64,000 nucleotides of DNA from Pohlia nutans. Lineage: Eukaryota; Streptophyta; Bryopsida; Bryales; Mniaceae. Numbering within the stretch: position 1 is the first letter of the stretch; the number at the start of each line of letters is the position of its first letter. The stretch spans positions 8,951,501 to 9,015,500 of the forward strand of contig CM040094.1 in NCBI GenBank assembly GCA_022496805.1, given 5' to 3'. The position numbers and the translations under genes are program-made. Below the pieces are notes generated by a model. It ran no database searches. It was not told the DNA's origin and saw only the letters and a program-made list of their open reading frames with translations. Below, one piece after another: positions 46,229 through 58,413 of this stretch.

Positions 46229-49200
46229 ATGGCGGAACAGCCGGCAATGAGAAAGCCAGGCAGGCCAGAAAATAACCACAAAAGCTTGGAAAATCACAGA
46301 GAGCTTGATCTTGGAGAGCATCATAAGAATTCCCAATCTGTTGGGTCAGGCTCTTTGCTGATGATGATGATGAATGGAGGAAATTCATCCATCTTTCATT
46401 CGCCGCTTCATCCAACTGCTACTCCATCCGATCATTCCAATTTCAACTTCTTGTCTGATTTCGAAGGATCATCACGGTCGCTCTTGAAGTCTCCAGAAGT
46501 GCTTGCCATCAATGGACTCAGCTCCGGTATGTCCTTTTCACACCCAAAAAAGATTACATGTTGCATACAGTGACAAGAGTCCTTTGCTTCCTAGAAGAGC
46601 TCTTTGATTCTTTGTTTATTTCATGAAACTACAATCACGAACTAGTATAGATTGAAAAGGTGATAGGAAGTTTTCACTCATGGAATCATGAATGATCAAA
46701 GGTTTCATCCACCATAGCAAAGAGTGAAGTCCTAGAATTGCTACTGATATGATTTGAAATGGCAAGTAACATTTCTCACAAGTCAAAAGAATCATAATGT
46801 TAGTTCAAGGTAATTGTCAATGGGTAATCATAAATAGATTAGAATGCATACCTCGTCTCCTCTTTGTTCCTTCTTTGTGAGTCCTTGGAACAATCCATTA
46901 CTCTTGTCCTCACACCCCTGTTTGTGAATCCTTCATAACTCTCCTGTTCTTTGTGAGTCCTTCAAACGATGTATAATCCTTCTTCTCTTTGTCTCCTCTT
47001 TGTAAGGGCCAAATTCCATGAGTTTGAGAAGTTGCCCATGGAAGTAGGTAAGAGGAGGGGAATAGTGAAACTTGGGTTTGTCTCATACCTAGCCATGAAG
47101 TTGTGCACATTTCATGAATTTGAACATGAAAAAATTTGATTGATTAGGGAGAAATTGCAAAGAAGTCTTGGGCTTGAGAACCCTCCATACTTCATGACAA
47201 CTTCTTTAGCACTTTTTTCTCACAAACTCACTTGAAATGTGAAACTCGGTCCCCCAAAGTTCCTAAAAACTTGATTTTTAGTGAGATACTTCACCCATGA
47301 AACTTGGCTCTAATAAGTCCCTTCATCAACAACCTATTACTCTTCTCCTTTGTCCCCTCTTTGTGAATCCTTCAAACAACTCACAACTCTTCTCCTCTTT
47401 GTGAGTCCTTCAACTTCTTCTCTTTGTTTGCTCTGACCATAGGGAAGAGGCACTGCAAGGACACCCATTTTCTTGAATTAAATATCACTGTAACAAATAT
47501 ATTCCATCCATAATTCTATTGAAATGCATTCTTGTCTTTCATTCATGCTATTTCGGTCAGAGCTCCTCATAGCGTAGCTGCTTGTTTCCTCTTATAAGTG
47601 CAAGAAGTGCGGTCTAACCTTGAGAAAGGCGAGTAATCCTTATCACTGATACTCTATTTTGTGAATAGAATATCAAGGTTGGGATGAACAGACACTACAT
47701 TCACGCCAGCTATGGTAATAGCCGGAGTTCGTTATATTATATGCAAGAAGTCCGAATGTTGTAAACTGAAACTTGTAACCTGCCAGTATGTGTCATAATG
47801 TACTAGATGCTCGTTTGATGATGTAATTGGGTATTTTCAGGAGCGAACGGCGGGTACTTCTACTCAAGCTCCAGCGATGAGGCTGCGGCAGCAGAGGACC
47901 AGGAAGAGCAACAGAGAGTGATCCAGGTGCAGAATGAAGACACGGTCAAGCCATCAGCAGGGCCACAGAAGCTGTACCTGCAATTCAGTGGCCTCACGTA
48001 CACGGTGTGCAAGCCGCAGTCGCGGTGGCAGCGCTGCGTGGGCGCCCTGTTGCCCAGCCTGAAGCGGCCCCCACCCAAGCCCCTGCGCGTGCTGGACGGG
48101 ATCTCCGGCGAGGCCCGCGACGGCGAGATTCTGGCCATCATGGGACCCAGCGGCTCCGGCAAGTCCACGCTCATCGACGCGCTTGCGCAGCGCATCAGTG
48201 CTGTCAAGGGCACCATGACTTTGAACGGCAACCAGTTCGGCGAGCGCCTGCTCCGCAACATCTCTGCCTACGTCATGCAGGTTTCTATCATCCCATGCCT
48301 GCAAACAGACAATCCTCATCTAGTCAGAATTAGCATGAAAACAGAAGAATCAAAAACGGAAGAATCAATGTAGAAGAAGCCCCGGTAAGAAGAGAAATCT
48401 AGAGAGAGACTTGCATTATGTACATCAGTAGAAGAAACCACAGTAAGAAGAGAAATCAAGAGAGAGAATTGCATGTGTGTACGTAGAAGAAGCCACAGTA
48501 AGAAGAGAAATCCACAGAGACTTGCATAGAAAGAGACTTGCATGTGTGCTCATTTGGATGATAAGAAATTGGGTCTGTTTTCGTGTTAATTACAGTGGTA
48601 ACAGGACTTGTTATGCTCTCTCTAACAGCTTCTTCTATTACGGTAGAGGATATACTATTTGCGTCTCTTTGAGTATTTTAACCAATATGTAGGATGCAGT
48701 CAGACACTTTCTGTATAGATTTATAATTCTCACGGAAGAATGTAGGAGAAAAAAATCTAGAAAGAGATGATAAGAACAATTGAACACAAGGGCTTTACAT
48801 TAGGATATCCAATTTCTAAAACCCAGGGTCAATTGTAGCTCCAAATAGCCTAATTAATATAAAGTGGCCCTGAAATTAATTGATTGCAGGACGATCTACT
48901 CTACCCAATGCTCACGGTCCGAGAAACACTCATGTTCTCAGCGTTCTTTCGGCTGCCACCATCTCAATCGAAGGCAGACAAAGTTGCGAGAGTCAGCAAT
49001 TTGTTAGAGCAGCTGGGCCTGCTGAGAGTTGCCAACACCATCATCGGAGATGAAGGTCACCGCGGCGTTTCAGGAGGTGAACGACGACGTGTTTCAATCG
49101 GCATTGACATTGTCCATGATCCACTCATCTTGTTCTTGGACGAGCCTACATCTGGATTGGACTCTACCAGTGCATACCTGGTGGTAAGTCTCACATCAAC

Positions 49201-52200
49201 CCACATGCAAGTCTCTCTCTATGCAAGTCTCTCTACCCACATCCAAGTCTCTCAAGTTTCATCTTATTCTTGGACGAACCTACATCAGAATTGGCCTCTA
49301 CTAGTGCATACTTGGTGGTAAGTCTCACATCGACACATATGCAAGTCTCTCAAATTTTTAGTGGCTTCAGTGACCAAGTTCCATATTTCAAGTGAGCTTT
49401 TGAGAAAAAAAGTGATGAAGAAGTTGTCATGAAGTATGGAGGTTCTCAAGCCCAAGACTTTCTGACAACTTCTCCCTAACCAATCAAATTTGTTCATGTT
49501 TCACCTCACACAAGTCCATAGAACGTGCACAACTTCATGGCCGGATATGAGATAAATCCAAGTTCCACTTTTTCCCTTCTCTTGCCTACTTCCATGGGCA
49601 ACTTTTCAACCCATGGTAATTCTCATATGTAGAAGCCAAATTGTCATCAAGATTATTATGTATGTGATTTGATTTTCCTTCTTTGTGATTCAGGTGCGTA
49701 CCATCCAAAAGATTGCACAGGGCGGAAGTCTGGTAGTGTTATCGATACATCAACCAAGCTACCGCATCATGGGCCTCTTCAACCGCGTCATCATCCTCGC
49801 CTTCGGCCAAAAAGTCTACGGCGGCACACCGACTGGCCTCAACCTCTTCTTCGAGGAATTCGGACGCCCTGTTCCGAAATACGAGAACAGCACAGAACAT
49901 GCTCTTGACCTCATTCAAGAACTCCATGCTTCCAAAGTAAGTTGAGCCCTAAACCCTAAACCGATGTGTGAAATTTCATTGAACCCTAAACCTACATCAG
50001 AATCGGCCTCTACTAGTGCATACCTGGTCACATCGATGTGTGAAATTTCACAAACCCCTCTAAAAACCTTTGTATACAAATTTGTTTTGTTCTAAATACA
50101 TGTTTAATGTTCTTTAGGGTTTAGGGTTTAGGGTTCAGGGTTTTGATGAAATTTCACACATTGGTTTAGGGTTCAATGAAATTTCACACAGGGCACCTTG
50201 ACACATTCACGAGGTAGTAAATGGTACAAGTATGATAGTGAATTCGTGAACACTTGCTAAATTGAAGTGGTTGCTCAATTTAGCAAGTGTTCACCACGAA
50301 TTCACCATCATTCTTGTACTCTCTCCGTCCCAAAGTTATTGTCATGTTTGAAAGTCATGTTTGAAAGTGCTTTTTTAAGTAGGTCATATTGTAAGAAAAG
50401 GTTCTAAATTATGTCACTAGAATGATTGAAGAACATTGCATGTGTTAATTGCAACCTAAATAAAATTGACCACAAGGAAGTATTTTTTTGACCAACTTAA
50501 AAAAGCACTTTCAAACATGACAGTAACTTTAGGACGGAGGGAGTGAAACCATTTACTTGGCAGTGAATCGGTCAAGGTTCCATGTGTCATGAGGACTCCG
50601 TTTCGAATGGAAAATTGAAGATTGTGCATGAATCGGCATGACAGGAAGGGATCAAGCACCTGGTAGAATACTGCCGACAGTGGGAAGTGAAATCGAAGGC
50701 AGCGAAAGCCGCGGAGGTGGAACGTGCGGACGACGCGGGGGGAGCGGCCCGAGCGTCGACAAACGACTGTAAGGCGACAGTGAAGGGCAGCAACGAATCG
50801 AAGCTGGAGCAAGTGGGGAGTGCCAAGACGAACGCGGAGACGGTGTGCACGTTCGCGAATCCGTGGTGGGCGGAGATCCTGGTGCTGGTGAGGCGGTCGT
50901 GGAAGAACATCAAGCGCACGCCGGAGCTTTTCTGGATGCGCTTGGCCACCGTGTCCATCACGGGCTTCGTCCTCGCCACCATCTTCTGGCGCCTCGATCA
51001 CTCGCCTCTCGGCGTGCAGGTAATCAAAGGCCACTCCCGCCCCCGCGCATCCCCGCCTTTTTGAATTCTCGGTTTCAAATCTTCCTTCGCCATTCGAAAG
51101 GAAACGGATTGGGGGTGTCTTTGCGATTTTGTAAAAAAGAACTTAGAAATTTGTGAACATCGTAACATTAGGCACCTCTTTCTTCCCATTCTCAATCTTC
51201 AGAGAATGGAGATATGGCACGCTCTCCTTGAATGGCAGAGGGCCCATTCTTTGAAGATTGAAAATTTTCATTCTTCTCCTCCGCGGGTGAAGAATGGAGA
51301 ATGGAGAATGGAGAATGGCCCATGCTTGAAGGATGAGTAACCAACTAACAACCTCTATTCTCCATTCTCAATCTCCACAAACTACAAAAGGGGTGTCACA
51401 AGTTCTCCTTAGAGAAGCTATCCTATTGGCTCCTCTTTTTCCTCATTCTCCATTCTCCATTCTCCGAGAAGGTGTGACAACCCCTATTCAGTAGCCTTCA
51501 TGCCCACTGCCTTTTCTTCATGCACTCTGCTCATCACCTTGAACCTCCACCTGTCCTCTTAACTATTAATGAAGAATTGTTGGGTGTGGAATATTCCACA
51601 CCATCTACTGTAGAGGAACAGTGCATGTAATTGAATGTTATGACGAGTTCATAGTCTAAATAAAATTGTTGAGCCCTAGACTCTCATGTAATCCTACTAA
51701 GGTTTCCAAGCTTCTTTCTAATGTTCTTAGATGTTATTTGTTTTCACATCTTAAATTTGTCTTACTTGCTTGACTCTTACCAAGTTCCTTCATGTAGTTT
51801 CATTTTTCACTCTAGTTTCAACGAAAGTTATTGTATTATCAAAATTCAAACGGAGTAGTAGCGGGTGCAAACCCCTACTATTATAGAACGTAATGCAAGT
51901 GTCAGTAACCCTAACTGTCATCTTTGGCAAAAATAATAATTATAAAAATAAAAACCCAATTTTATTTTATTTTTAATTTCAAGAAAAATTAACATTGTTA
52001 AATAATATTCACATAATCTGAGAATATCTATAGCAATTTACACCCAAAAAAATTTAAAATCAGGCATGACCTAATAGCCATGTACGGTATCTGTAAGGTA
52101 TATATGCATACATAACAGATGTATACCGGTAAATTTTATATAATCAATATCTGATTTTTAAGATCACTTTGATAATTACATGTGCACTTGTAATTATCCT

Positions 52201-53993
52201 GAAGGACTCTTCTCAATTGCCAAATTCTACAATACATTGACAACAGCCCTTTTTTCCTCAAAAACTCATTTTTCTTTTGTTTATTTTTAAAATAATGAGG
52301 ATATAGATTCAAATGGTGATGCACAATTTCTATGCATGGGGTTACACGTGAGGAAGTTTCATCATCAGTTCAAATCTCAGTTTGTTATATTCAAATTACT
52401 TGTAAGCTTTGACAATAGACAAATTATGTTGTTTATATTCATTTGTTTTCTTGATTTGGAGCCTTTTGGCTTGCTATATTATGTTCTAGTGTCAAAATTT
52501 TGCTCAATGGTAACATTTTGAGGCTTCTTTTGTCTAACCAAGTAAAATAATAATTAAAATTATTTATTAAAAAAAATTAACTCAAATTTCTCTCATTGCA
52601 CATTTCAAAAGATAATTTTTCATTTTGTGTAAACATGTTATTGTACTTGTTAGTATGTCAAGATATGCTAGAAATCCTTTTATTATCCTAAGGTAAAGTA
52701 ATCGGAAAATCTTATTTGAATGTATTTTGAAACTTAGAATTTTTTAACCCATGTTAACACAAAGAAAAATTGAAACTATAAAAAGTGATAGTTGTATGTT
52801 TTTTCTTTTAGCTTTCACATTGTATTATACAATAAAATGATAAGTTTCTAAGTTGTCAATTTGGAAAAATCTTGTTAGCATTAAATAAACGCCCGAATTG
52901 CTTTTATATCTATTTCTAATTTTCATTGTTGGTGACAATGAAATCACAAGAAATTTTTTTTGTTCTTCAACTAATTGAAATGCACGCAACTATATTTTGA
53001 ATAAATGCAATGTAGATATGTTGATTTGTAGAGAGTTGCATATGATTATACTTTGAAATGCGCCTAAATATCTAAAACCTATAGTTATTGATTGTAAAGA
53101 GATTTTTAACATTTGAAATATCTTCATATTTATTTAGTTAGTGATACCATTGTACAGGTGAGAATTTGAGATGATATTTATTAAAGTTGGTTGTTTTGCA
53201 GGAGCGATTAGGATTTTTTGCATTTGCTATGTCAACAACATTTTACACTTGCGCAGATGCCCTACCGGTGTTTCTTCAAGAACGTTACATATTTATGAGA
53301 GAGACAGCAACCAATGCATACCGCAAATCTTCATATGTTCTTGCACATACAATCATATATGTCCCATTTCTTGCCGTCCTATCTATAGCTTTTTGTATAG
53401 TTGTTTGGTGGGCAGTGGGGTTAGCTGGTGGAGGTCCCGGATTCCTTTTCTTTTTCCTCATTGTTTGGGCATCATTTTGGGCTGGGAATTCTTTTGTGAC
53501 GTTATTATCAGCTGTTATGCCCAATGTAATGCTTGGGTATACAATAGTTGTAGCGATACTTGCATATTTCCTTCTACTGAGCGGATTTTTTATTTCAAGG
53601 CTACGGATTCCCATTTATTGGAGGTGGTTTCATTATCTTTCTATCATCAAATATCCGTATGAAGCAGTTCTCATCAACGAATTTGATAACACCAAAATAT
53701 GTTACGAAATCGGACGAGAAATGCTGCGTGGTACTCCAATGGCCAATTTAGATGAGAGCATTGTTGACAATATGTTAGTTTATATAAGATCATTGCCTGC
53801 ATTGCGAAATTCGGTATATGCAGATTTGAATCCAACAACATGCATTTTGACAGGGCATGATGTATTAATTGCAAAAGAGATTAAAGAATTGAGTAAGTGG
53901 GCGTGTTTAGGAGTTACAATAGGATTTGGAACCCTCTTTCGTTGTATATTTTATGTAGTTTTAAGAGTTTTGGGTAGAAACAAAAGGGATTAG
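46229..53993 (+). CDS. ABCG (WBC) half-transporter, 6 exons, 813 residues
   Basis: Exons: 46229-46526, 47841-48280, 48890-49183, 49694-49936, 50645-51019, 53202-53993; all GT-AG, frame closed, stop TAG. Start at GCCATGG context. Order: Ser/Asn-rich N-terminus (~130 residues); nucleotide-binding domain with GPSGSGKST (Walker A, ~201-209), [16 protein letters not shown] (Q-loop), VSGGERRR (signature, ~306), LILFLDEP (Walker B, ~326), HQPSYR (H-loop, ~363); a linker with Lys/Ala-rich insert (~440-490); then the transmembrane domain, first span at the end of exon 5 and the rest in exon 6 ([46 protein letters not shown]). This NBD-TMD order and these motifs fit the plant clade with Arabidopsis ABCG1/2/6/16/20, exporters linked to suberin, cutin or pollen-wall lipids. 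As a half-transporter it would dimerise at the plasma membrane. Exon 6 uses much more AT-rich codons than exons 2-5. Confidence 0.9.
47006..47310 (+). mobile_element. MITE, GAGCCAAGTTCC family, copy 2
   Basis: 305 bp in ABCG intron 1, left end AGGGCCAAATTCCATGAG (mutated), right end CCATGAAACTTGGCTC, flanked by TA 47004-47005 and 47311-47312. Confidence 0.82.
49262..49345 (+). repeat. Duplicate of ABCG exon 3 end and its splice donor
   Basis: CTTATTCTTGGACGAACCTA, CATCAGAATTGGCCTCTACT, AGTGCATACTTGGTGGTAAG repeats the last ~60 bp of exon 3 (Walker B region) plus the donor and intron start. A further partial copy lies at 49988-50035. Confidence 0.88.
49362..49613 (-). mobile_element. MITE, GAGCCAAGTTCC family, copy 3 (partial, inverted)
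   Basis: In ABCG intron 3, the reverse complement of the copies at 15689 and 47006 (shared CATACTTCATGACAACTTCT on the minus strand); both termini degraded. Confidence 0.75.
49946..50190. repeat. Inverted repeat with telomere-like CCCTAAACC motifs in ABCG intron 4
   Basis: Left arm CCCTAAACCCTAAACCGATG, TGTGAAATTTCATTGAACCC; right arm TTTAGGGTTTAGGGTTTAGG and GGTTTAGGGTTCAATGAAAT, TTCACACA. The arms face each other and each contains two or three telomere-type units. Confidence 0.75.
50192..50577. mobile_element. Foldback element interrupted by a Stowaway-like MITE
   Basis: Left arm CACCTTGACACATTCACGAG, GTAGTAAATGGTACAAGTAT, GATAGTGAATTCGTGAACAC; the right arm is its inverted copy but is split after TTCTTGTAC by 50319-50543, resuming with CCATTTACTTGGCAGTGAAT and CGGTCAAGGTTCC. 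Confidence 0.75.
50319..50543. mobile_element. Stowaway-like MITE (225 bp)
   Basis: Ends CTCTCTCCGTCCCAAAGTTA and TAACTTTAGGACGGAGGGAG, long inverted repeats extending into CATGTTTGAAAGTGC. TA precedes it (50317-50318); the right flank is TG, a likely mutated TA. Confidence 0.88.
51180..51480. repeat. GAGAATGG / CCATTCTC low-complexity inverted repeats in ABCG intron 5
   Basis: Runs of GAATGGAGAATGGAGAATGG near 51290-51320 face CATTCTCCATTCTCCATTCT near 51445-51465, with further single copies between; likely a foldback element with expanded 7-bp motif. Confidence 0.6.
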
Positions 53994-54669
53994 TTTTTTC
54001 TCTGAGTGCCTCAGCCTCCAAAATGTGGACCAGAATGTGGTACCCATCAAATTTTGGACAATTAAAAATCTTACAAAATTGTAATTTTTAAATAAATCAT
54101 TTTCTAACAAACCGCCATGATCATTGTTCATTTTTTTATTTTTTATTTTTTGCATTAGGTAAAGCTTAATAAAATTTTACTGATGATTTTTCTTGAATTC
54201 TTTTCTATTATGATTTTCAAGGTCATTGAAAGTTTTGATGTTTTCTGTTGTGCGATAGTAGAAAGTATATCTATGTCTATAGACGCCCTCCTAGACGTTT
54301 GGTCCAACCTAGGACGGGCTTCGACTACTATCCATTCTATTTCCGAGGTATTGAGTTTCCACATGGAAATATGGGACAATGATAAATTGCTTGTAATCAC
54401 AGTAATTGGTCATTTCCATGACATCCTTTTTTCAAACCCAATTGGGTGTTTTCATGGTAGGGTGTCCAAAATGTTTAATGTGACATCGCATAACAAGTGA
54501 GCAAGGTGGATATTAGAGGTTTATGGCGGCAATTTTTGTTTTTTTACATTAAACACCCCTTAAAATGGCCGTGTGCATGTAAATAACATAAATGGTTTGC
54601 ATCATGTTGTGAGACACGTAACACTTTCATAAAAGTTATGCAACATGAAACATTTGCAACCTTGAGTTA

Positions 54670-55190
54670 GCCCCTAAGTGTGCACAGAGCCCTGTGGGAC
54701 TATGTTTGGTTGTAATTAGTTAAACGTTGATTGTCATCTGGTACTTAATTTCAAATGAAAATGGTCCTAGCCGAGAAAATGTGGAAATTGTCTTTTACTT
54801 TCTAGTCCAATTTACCATCCTTCAAAATTGTTTAAATTGCGTTTTTTACTGCACTTTAAAGCTCAAAATCCTAAAATTCTAACATAGAGTGTAGAAATAG
54901 TTTTTCAAATTTTTTTTAACATAAGCTAAAATAGCATGCCACCTACACCTCAATGTTCATCACTATTATTTACATTTTTTCTTTTGAGAAATCATACTAT
55001 TTACAATTTTTTTTGTAATTACTATGATTTTTGAAAAATCTTATAAAAAATATTTTATTTACAAAATTATGAAAAAAAAATGTAAATTAGTTTAACAATA
55101 CCTTATATGAGAAAAATACAAAAAATATAATATGTTTTAAAATGTGAGGAATTTATGAGGTTTGACCGGATAATTGTAGTGTGGACATTT
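54670..55190. mobile_element. TTAA-type element, family E, copy 2
   Basis: Left end TTAG-CCCCTAAGTGTGCACAG. The interior parallels 28217-28761 (AAATGAAAATGGTCC, CTTTCTAGTCCAATTTACCA). Its right end GTGTGGACATTTA runs directly into the family-B element at 55193. Confidence 0.5.
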
Positions 55191-55577
55191 AACCCCTAAA
55201 CGTCCAACCATCTAGAAAGTGAATGATGTACAAAATCAGACGCAGTTTTCTCATCCATCATTGATTTTTTGTGGAGTGGATTTTTAACTATATACTTTAT
55301 GGGAAGTTAGCTTCATTTATGTGTGATCCAATTAGAAAGGGGATGACTCATGAAATTTTCATGCCTCATTTCATGTTCTAGTGATTCACCCTAAATTTTG
55401 AAGAGTTCAGTGTAAAAGTGCTCACTAAAAAAGGCAACTCATAAAATTAAACAACCAAAAAATCTCCAAAAATCTCTACACTTAGAGTATTACATTTCAA
55501 CCAATCACAACAAATTGAATATATAAATTGTCAATATCTTGTTCATAATCAAATTACAAAAGGATTTTGAATTTTAA

Positions 55578-56748
55578 CCCCTAAAAGCCCGAGGGGTATT
55601 GGACAAAACATAGATGTGTTATAATATGTGCCTTCCATATGTTTGATGAAGGTTGGTTCAATAGACAAAATGTAGAGTATCATCTTTACAAATTATCCGT
55701 ACGGTCAAACTTCCTAAATAATCTTTAGATCATTTTTTAATGAATTTAAAAGCATTAACCTTCGAAAATTTGTATAAATTATAATTTTCAATTTTAGAGT
55801 TCAAAATTTAGTACCATTGGTTAAAGTTGGGCTATCTATCGTAAACTTCAAAAAAGCAAGAGAAACGATGGAGGAATCATCATTACTTTCCCCAAATAGA
55901 AAATTTTGTAACACTAAGACAATGTTGAGGTGATCTACTTTGAAAAATTCTCCCGGGTGGAGTTTAACCCCTAAAGGACCGGGGGTGTTTTAGCTTAGCT
56001 CCTGTTTTCTTGATTAGCTCTTGTAGCAAGCTCAATTTCTTATTAGTGTGGGGTAATTTTCACGATCGGCACCGTTGAAACTAAAGAAGACTTACATAGC
56101 TTGTTTATGAAAAAGAGATCAACAAGATCGCACAATTTTTGAGAAAATGCCACCGTTGAGAAGATTGATGGAAATTGTTACGGCAGGGGGTACTTTGTAC
56201 TTATGCTGAAATCGGATTGCTTAGAAGTGCTCCAAAACATCTGAAATTTTTACCACATGTAAAGAACATCATGACCCTCATGTGGAATTTTTCTCGTCAA
56301 ATTCTGAGATGTGGAAAAAAAGATATGGGACTCTGAAGTCTCCAAACAATGAGATATCATAGTGTATGATAAAGTGAAACCTCGACGCTAGTCTCAAAGA
56401 ATGCTCTTCTCAAAGAATTCGCCAAAAATCCAATTCTTCATCATTTTCCGATCGGGAAAAACCATTGGATCCATCTCGCAAAAACAGCTAGGGTCCTCTC
56501 CCCGCAAATTTGGGCTTCTTTGGAACAATCTCATCCAATTTGCACTTTTCTACATTCAAAAGCCCCCTGGGGGCCTTACGGTCCTTTAGGGGTTAACTCG
56601 GATTGCCATAATTCAAATTGGGTTGGAAAGTAGACTTGATGTAGTATTTTAAAATATTTTTTATTTTTTCAAAAAAAGATTTTTTTGTTCCGGGCAGGCC
56701 GTTTTTTTCGGGCAGCGACCAGAAAATGGTCGCTCGGGAGCTTAGGGG
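55578..56748. mobile_element. Middle element of the nest (family C-like ends)
   Basis: Between TTAA 55574-55577 and TTAA 56749-56752; ends CCCCTAAAAGCCCGAG and CTCGGGAGCTTAGGGG. The right part (GGTCGCTCGGGAG) resembles the 32807-33716 element. Confidence 0.85.
55968..56592. mobile_element. Innermost element of the nest (family A-like ends)
   Basis: 625 bp between TTAA 55964-55967 and TTAA 56593-56596; ends CCCCTAAAGGACCGGGGG and CTTACGGTCCTTTAGGGG. Longer interior than other family-A copies; no long ORF. Confidence 0.85.
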
Positions 56749-57299
56749 TTAAGTTTCAAAATTTATACAAAAATATTGGTGACAACAATCATAGATCTAA
56801 TGGTATGGATAGAATCAAAAGTTCATAATGTAAAACTTTTATTCATATATTAAGTTCAAAATATCTGTCTTAGTTACATTTTATAAGACATCTTTGAAAT
56901 TCTCCAAATCCAGAGAGGGGTGAAGACATTTAGGGTTCAAAGGTTAATAATAGACCTAAAGCTGCATCACTCAAAAACAAAAGTTTCCAATTTTACTTCA
57001 CAAAAATCAATGGCCAAATGGACATTGTGAGCAGTACTTCAACAAGTGAGATTACTCTCGTTATTATAGTGGGATTTTATTTGTACAACCAAAAACATAA
57101 TGGCTAAATCATGGGGTGCACTCTACATTATGTTTGAGAATCACTTGCGTTCATGACCCCTTCTAAAAACACCCTTATATACAAGAGGTTATATGTTTAA
57201 ATATCTTAGTTTGTGTACATATATATTTCGTTTTAAATATATGTTTAATGCAAGTATGCGTTAATATTTTCAGTTCTAAATGTGTTTAATGTATGTATA

Positions 57300-57441
57300 G
57301 ATATGAACTCCGGTCCTCTTTCGAGGCCGGCGTGAATAAAGTGTCTGTTTGTCTTGACAATGAGCCAGTGCCCACCGGACAGAGGACCATTGGTACAAGA
57401 CTACTCACCTCTTTCGAGAATAGACACTTTAGTGACCAGAG
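57300..57441 (-). mobile_element. 5'-truncated LINE copy with 11-bp target duplication
   Basis: 142 bp flanked by ATGTATGTATA at 57289-57299 and 57442-57452. Nearly identical to the 3' end of the 19695 copy (ACTTTATTCACGCCGGCCTC, GAAAGAGGACCGG), hence recent. Confidence 0.9.
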
Positions 57442-57838
57442 ATGTATGTATACATAATACAACAATGTTCAAATTAATACCCCGTCTGAGCACTCACGTA
57501 TACTCGTACATATTTAGTACACTATAGCCCCTAGGGGCTAAATTTACACAAAGTGTTTCTTCAATGTCACATATCAAAATGTCTCAAATGAAAATAAATT
57601 ATATTTTAATGTGTCAATAAATGTAAATTCTTTAATTTTAATAATCCAAACAATCATTTTGTGATTGTTGCGCTCTTTGGGCAACCTTTTTAAACAACCA
57701 GCAAAATGGTCTACGTACAGTGGAGAAGGGCTGAGTATGTTTGAAGTATAAAGCATGGGATGATTATTTTGTAACCAAAAAATGCTTCAAAATAGGACAG
57801 TTATTTTGGACAAAGGGAGTATTTTATAACACATTTAA

Positions 57839-58413
57839 TCCCTTATTGTCTGACCGTCCATTTTTTGAACGATGTACTAATTTCATTCACGTTTTCTCAT
57901 ATGTCATGCACTTTTAGTAGTGTGAAAGTTTCATCATAGATTTTATGGGAAGTTAGCTCCATGCATGCGTGATCCAATTACAGAGGATGATTTGTGAAAT
58001 TCTTATGCCTCGTTTCATGTTGCAGTGATTCACCAAAAATTTCTAATTTCTTAGTTCAAAATAGTTCAAAAGTGCTCTTGAAAAACCCAACTCATCAAAT
58101 TAAGCAATAAAAAAAACTCCAAAAATCACTACACTTAAAGTATTACATTTCAACCTATCACAACAAATTTCATCCATAGATTGTCAACATCTTATTTGTA
58201 ATCGAATTACAAAAGAATTTTGAATTTTACATTTTGAATTTTATAAAAAAATATTGATGATCGCAATCATGGATTTAACCGTACAAATAGAATTTAAAAT
58301 TCATAAAGCACAAATTTCATTCATACATCAAGTTCAAATATCCCTCTTAGTTGCATTTTATAATGCATCTATGCAATTCTCCAAATCACAAGAGGAGTGT
58401 AGGCATTTAGGGG
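57839..58413 (+). mobile_element. TTAA-flanked MITE, family B
   Basis: 575 bp between TTAA 57835-57838 and TTAA 58414-58417; ends TCCCTTATTGTCTGACCG and TGTAGGCATTTAGGGG. Confidence 0.85.

Larger units (their letters stand above)
55193..56935 (+). mobile_element. TTAA-flanked MITE, family B, outermost of a three-level nest
   Basis: Left TTAA-CCCCTAAACGTCCAACCATC, right GAAGACATTTAGGG-TTCA. The family-B sequence is continuous with other copies if 55578-56748 is removed together with one TTAA. Confidence 0.85.

Noticed and set aside
47860..48319. Minus-strand and alternative-frame ORFs over ABCG exon 2
   Set aside because: Artefacts of the GC-rich coding exon; the plus-strand frame contains Walker A.
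50456..51034. 192-codon minus-strand frame
   Set aside because: Antisense to ABCG exon 5 and extending into a MITE; low-complexity translation.
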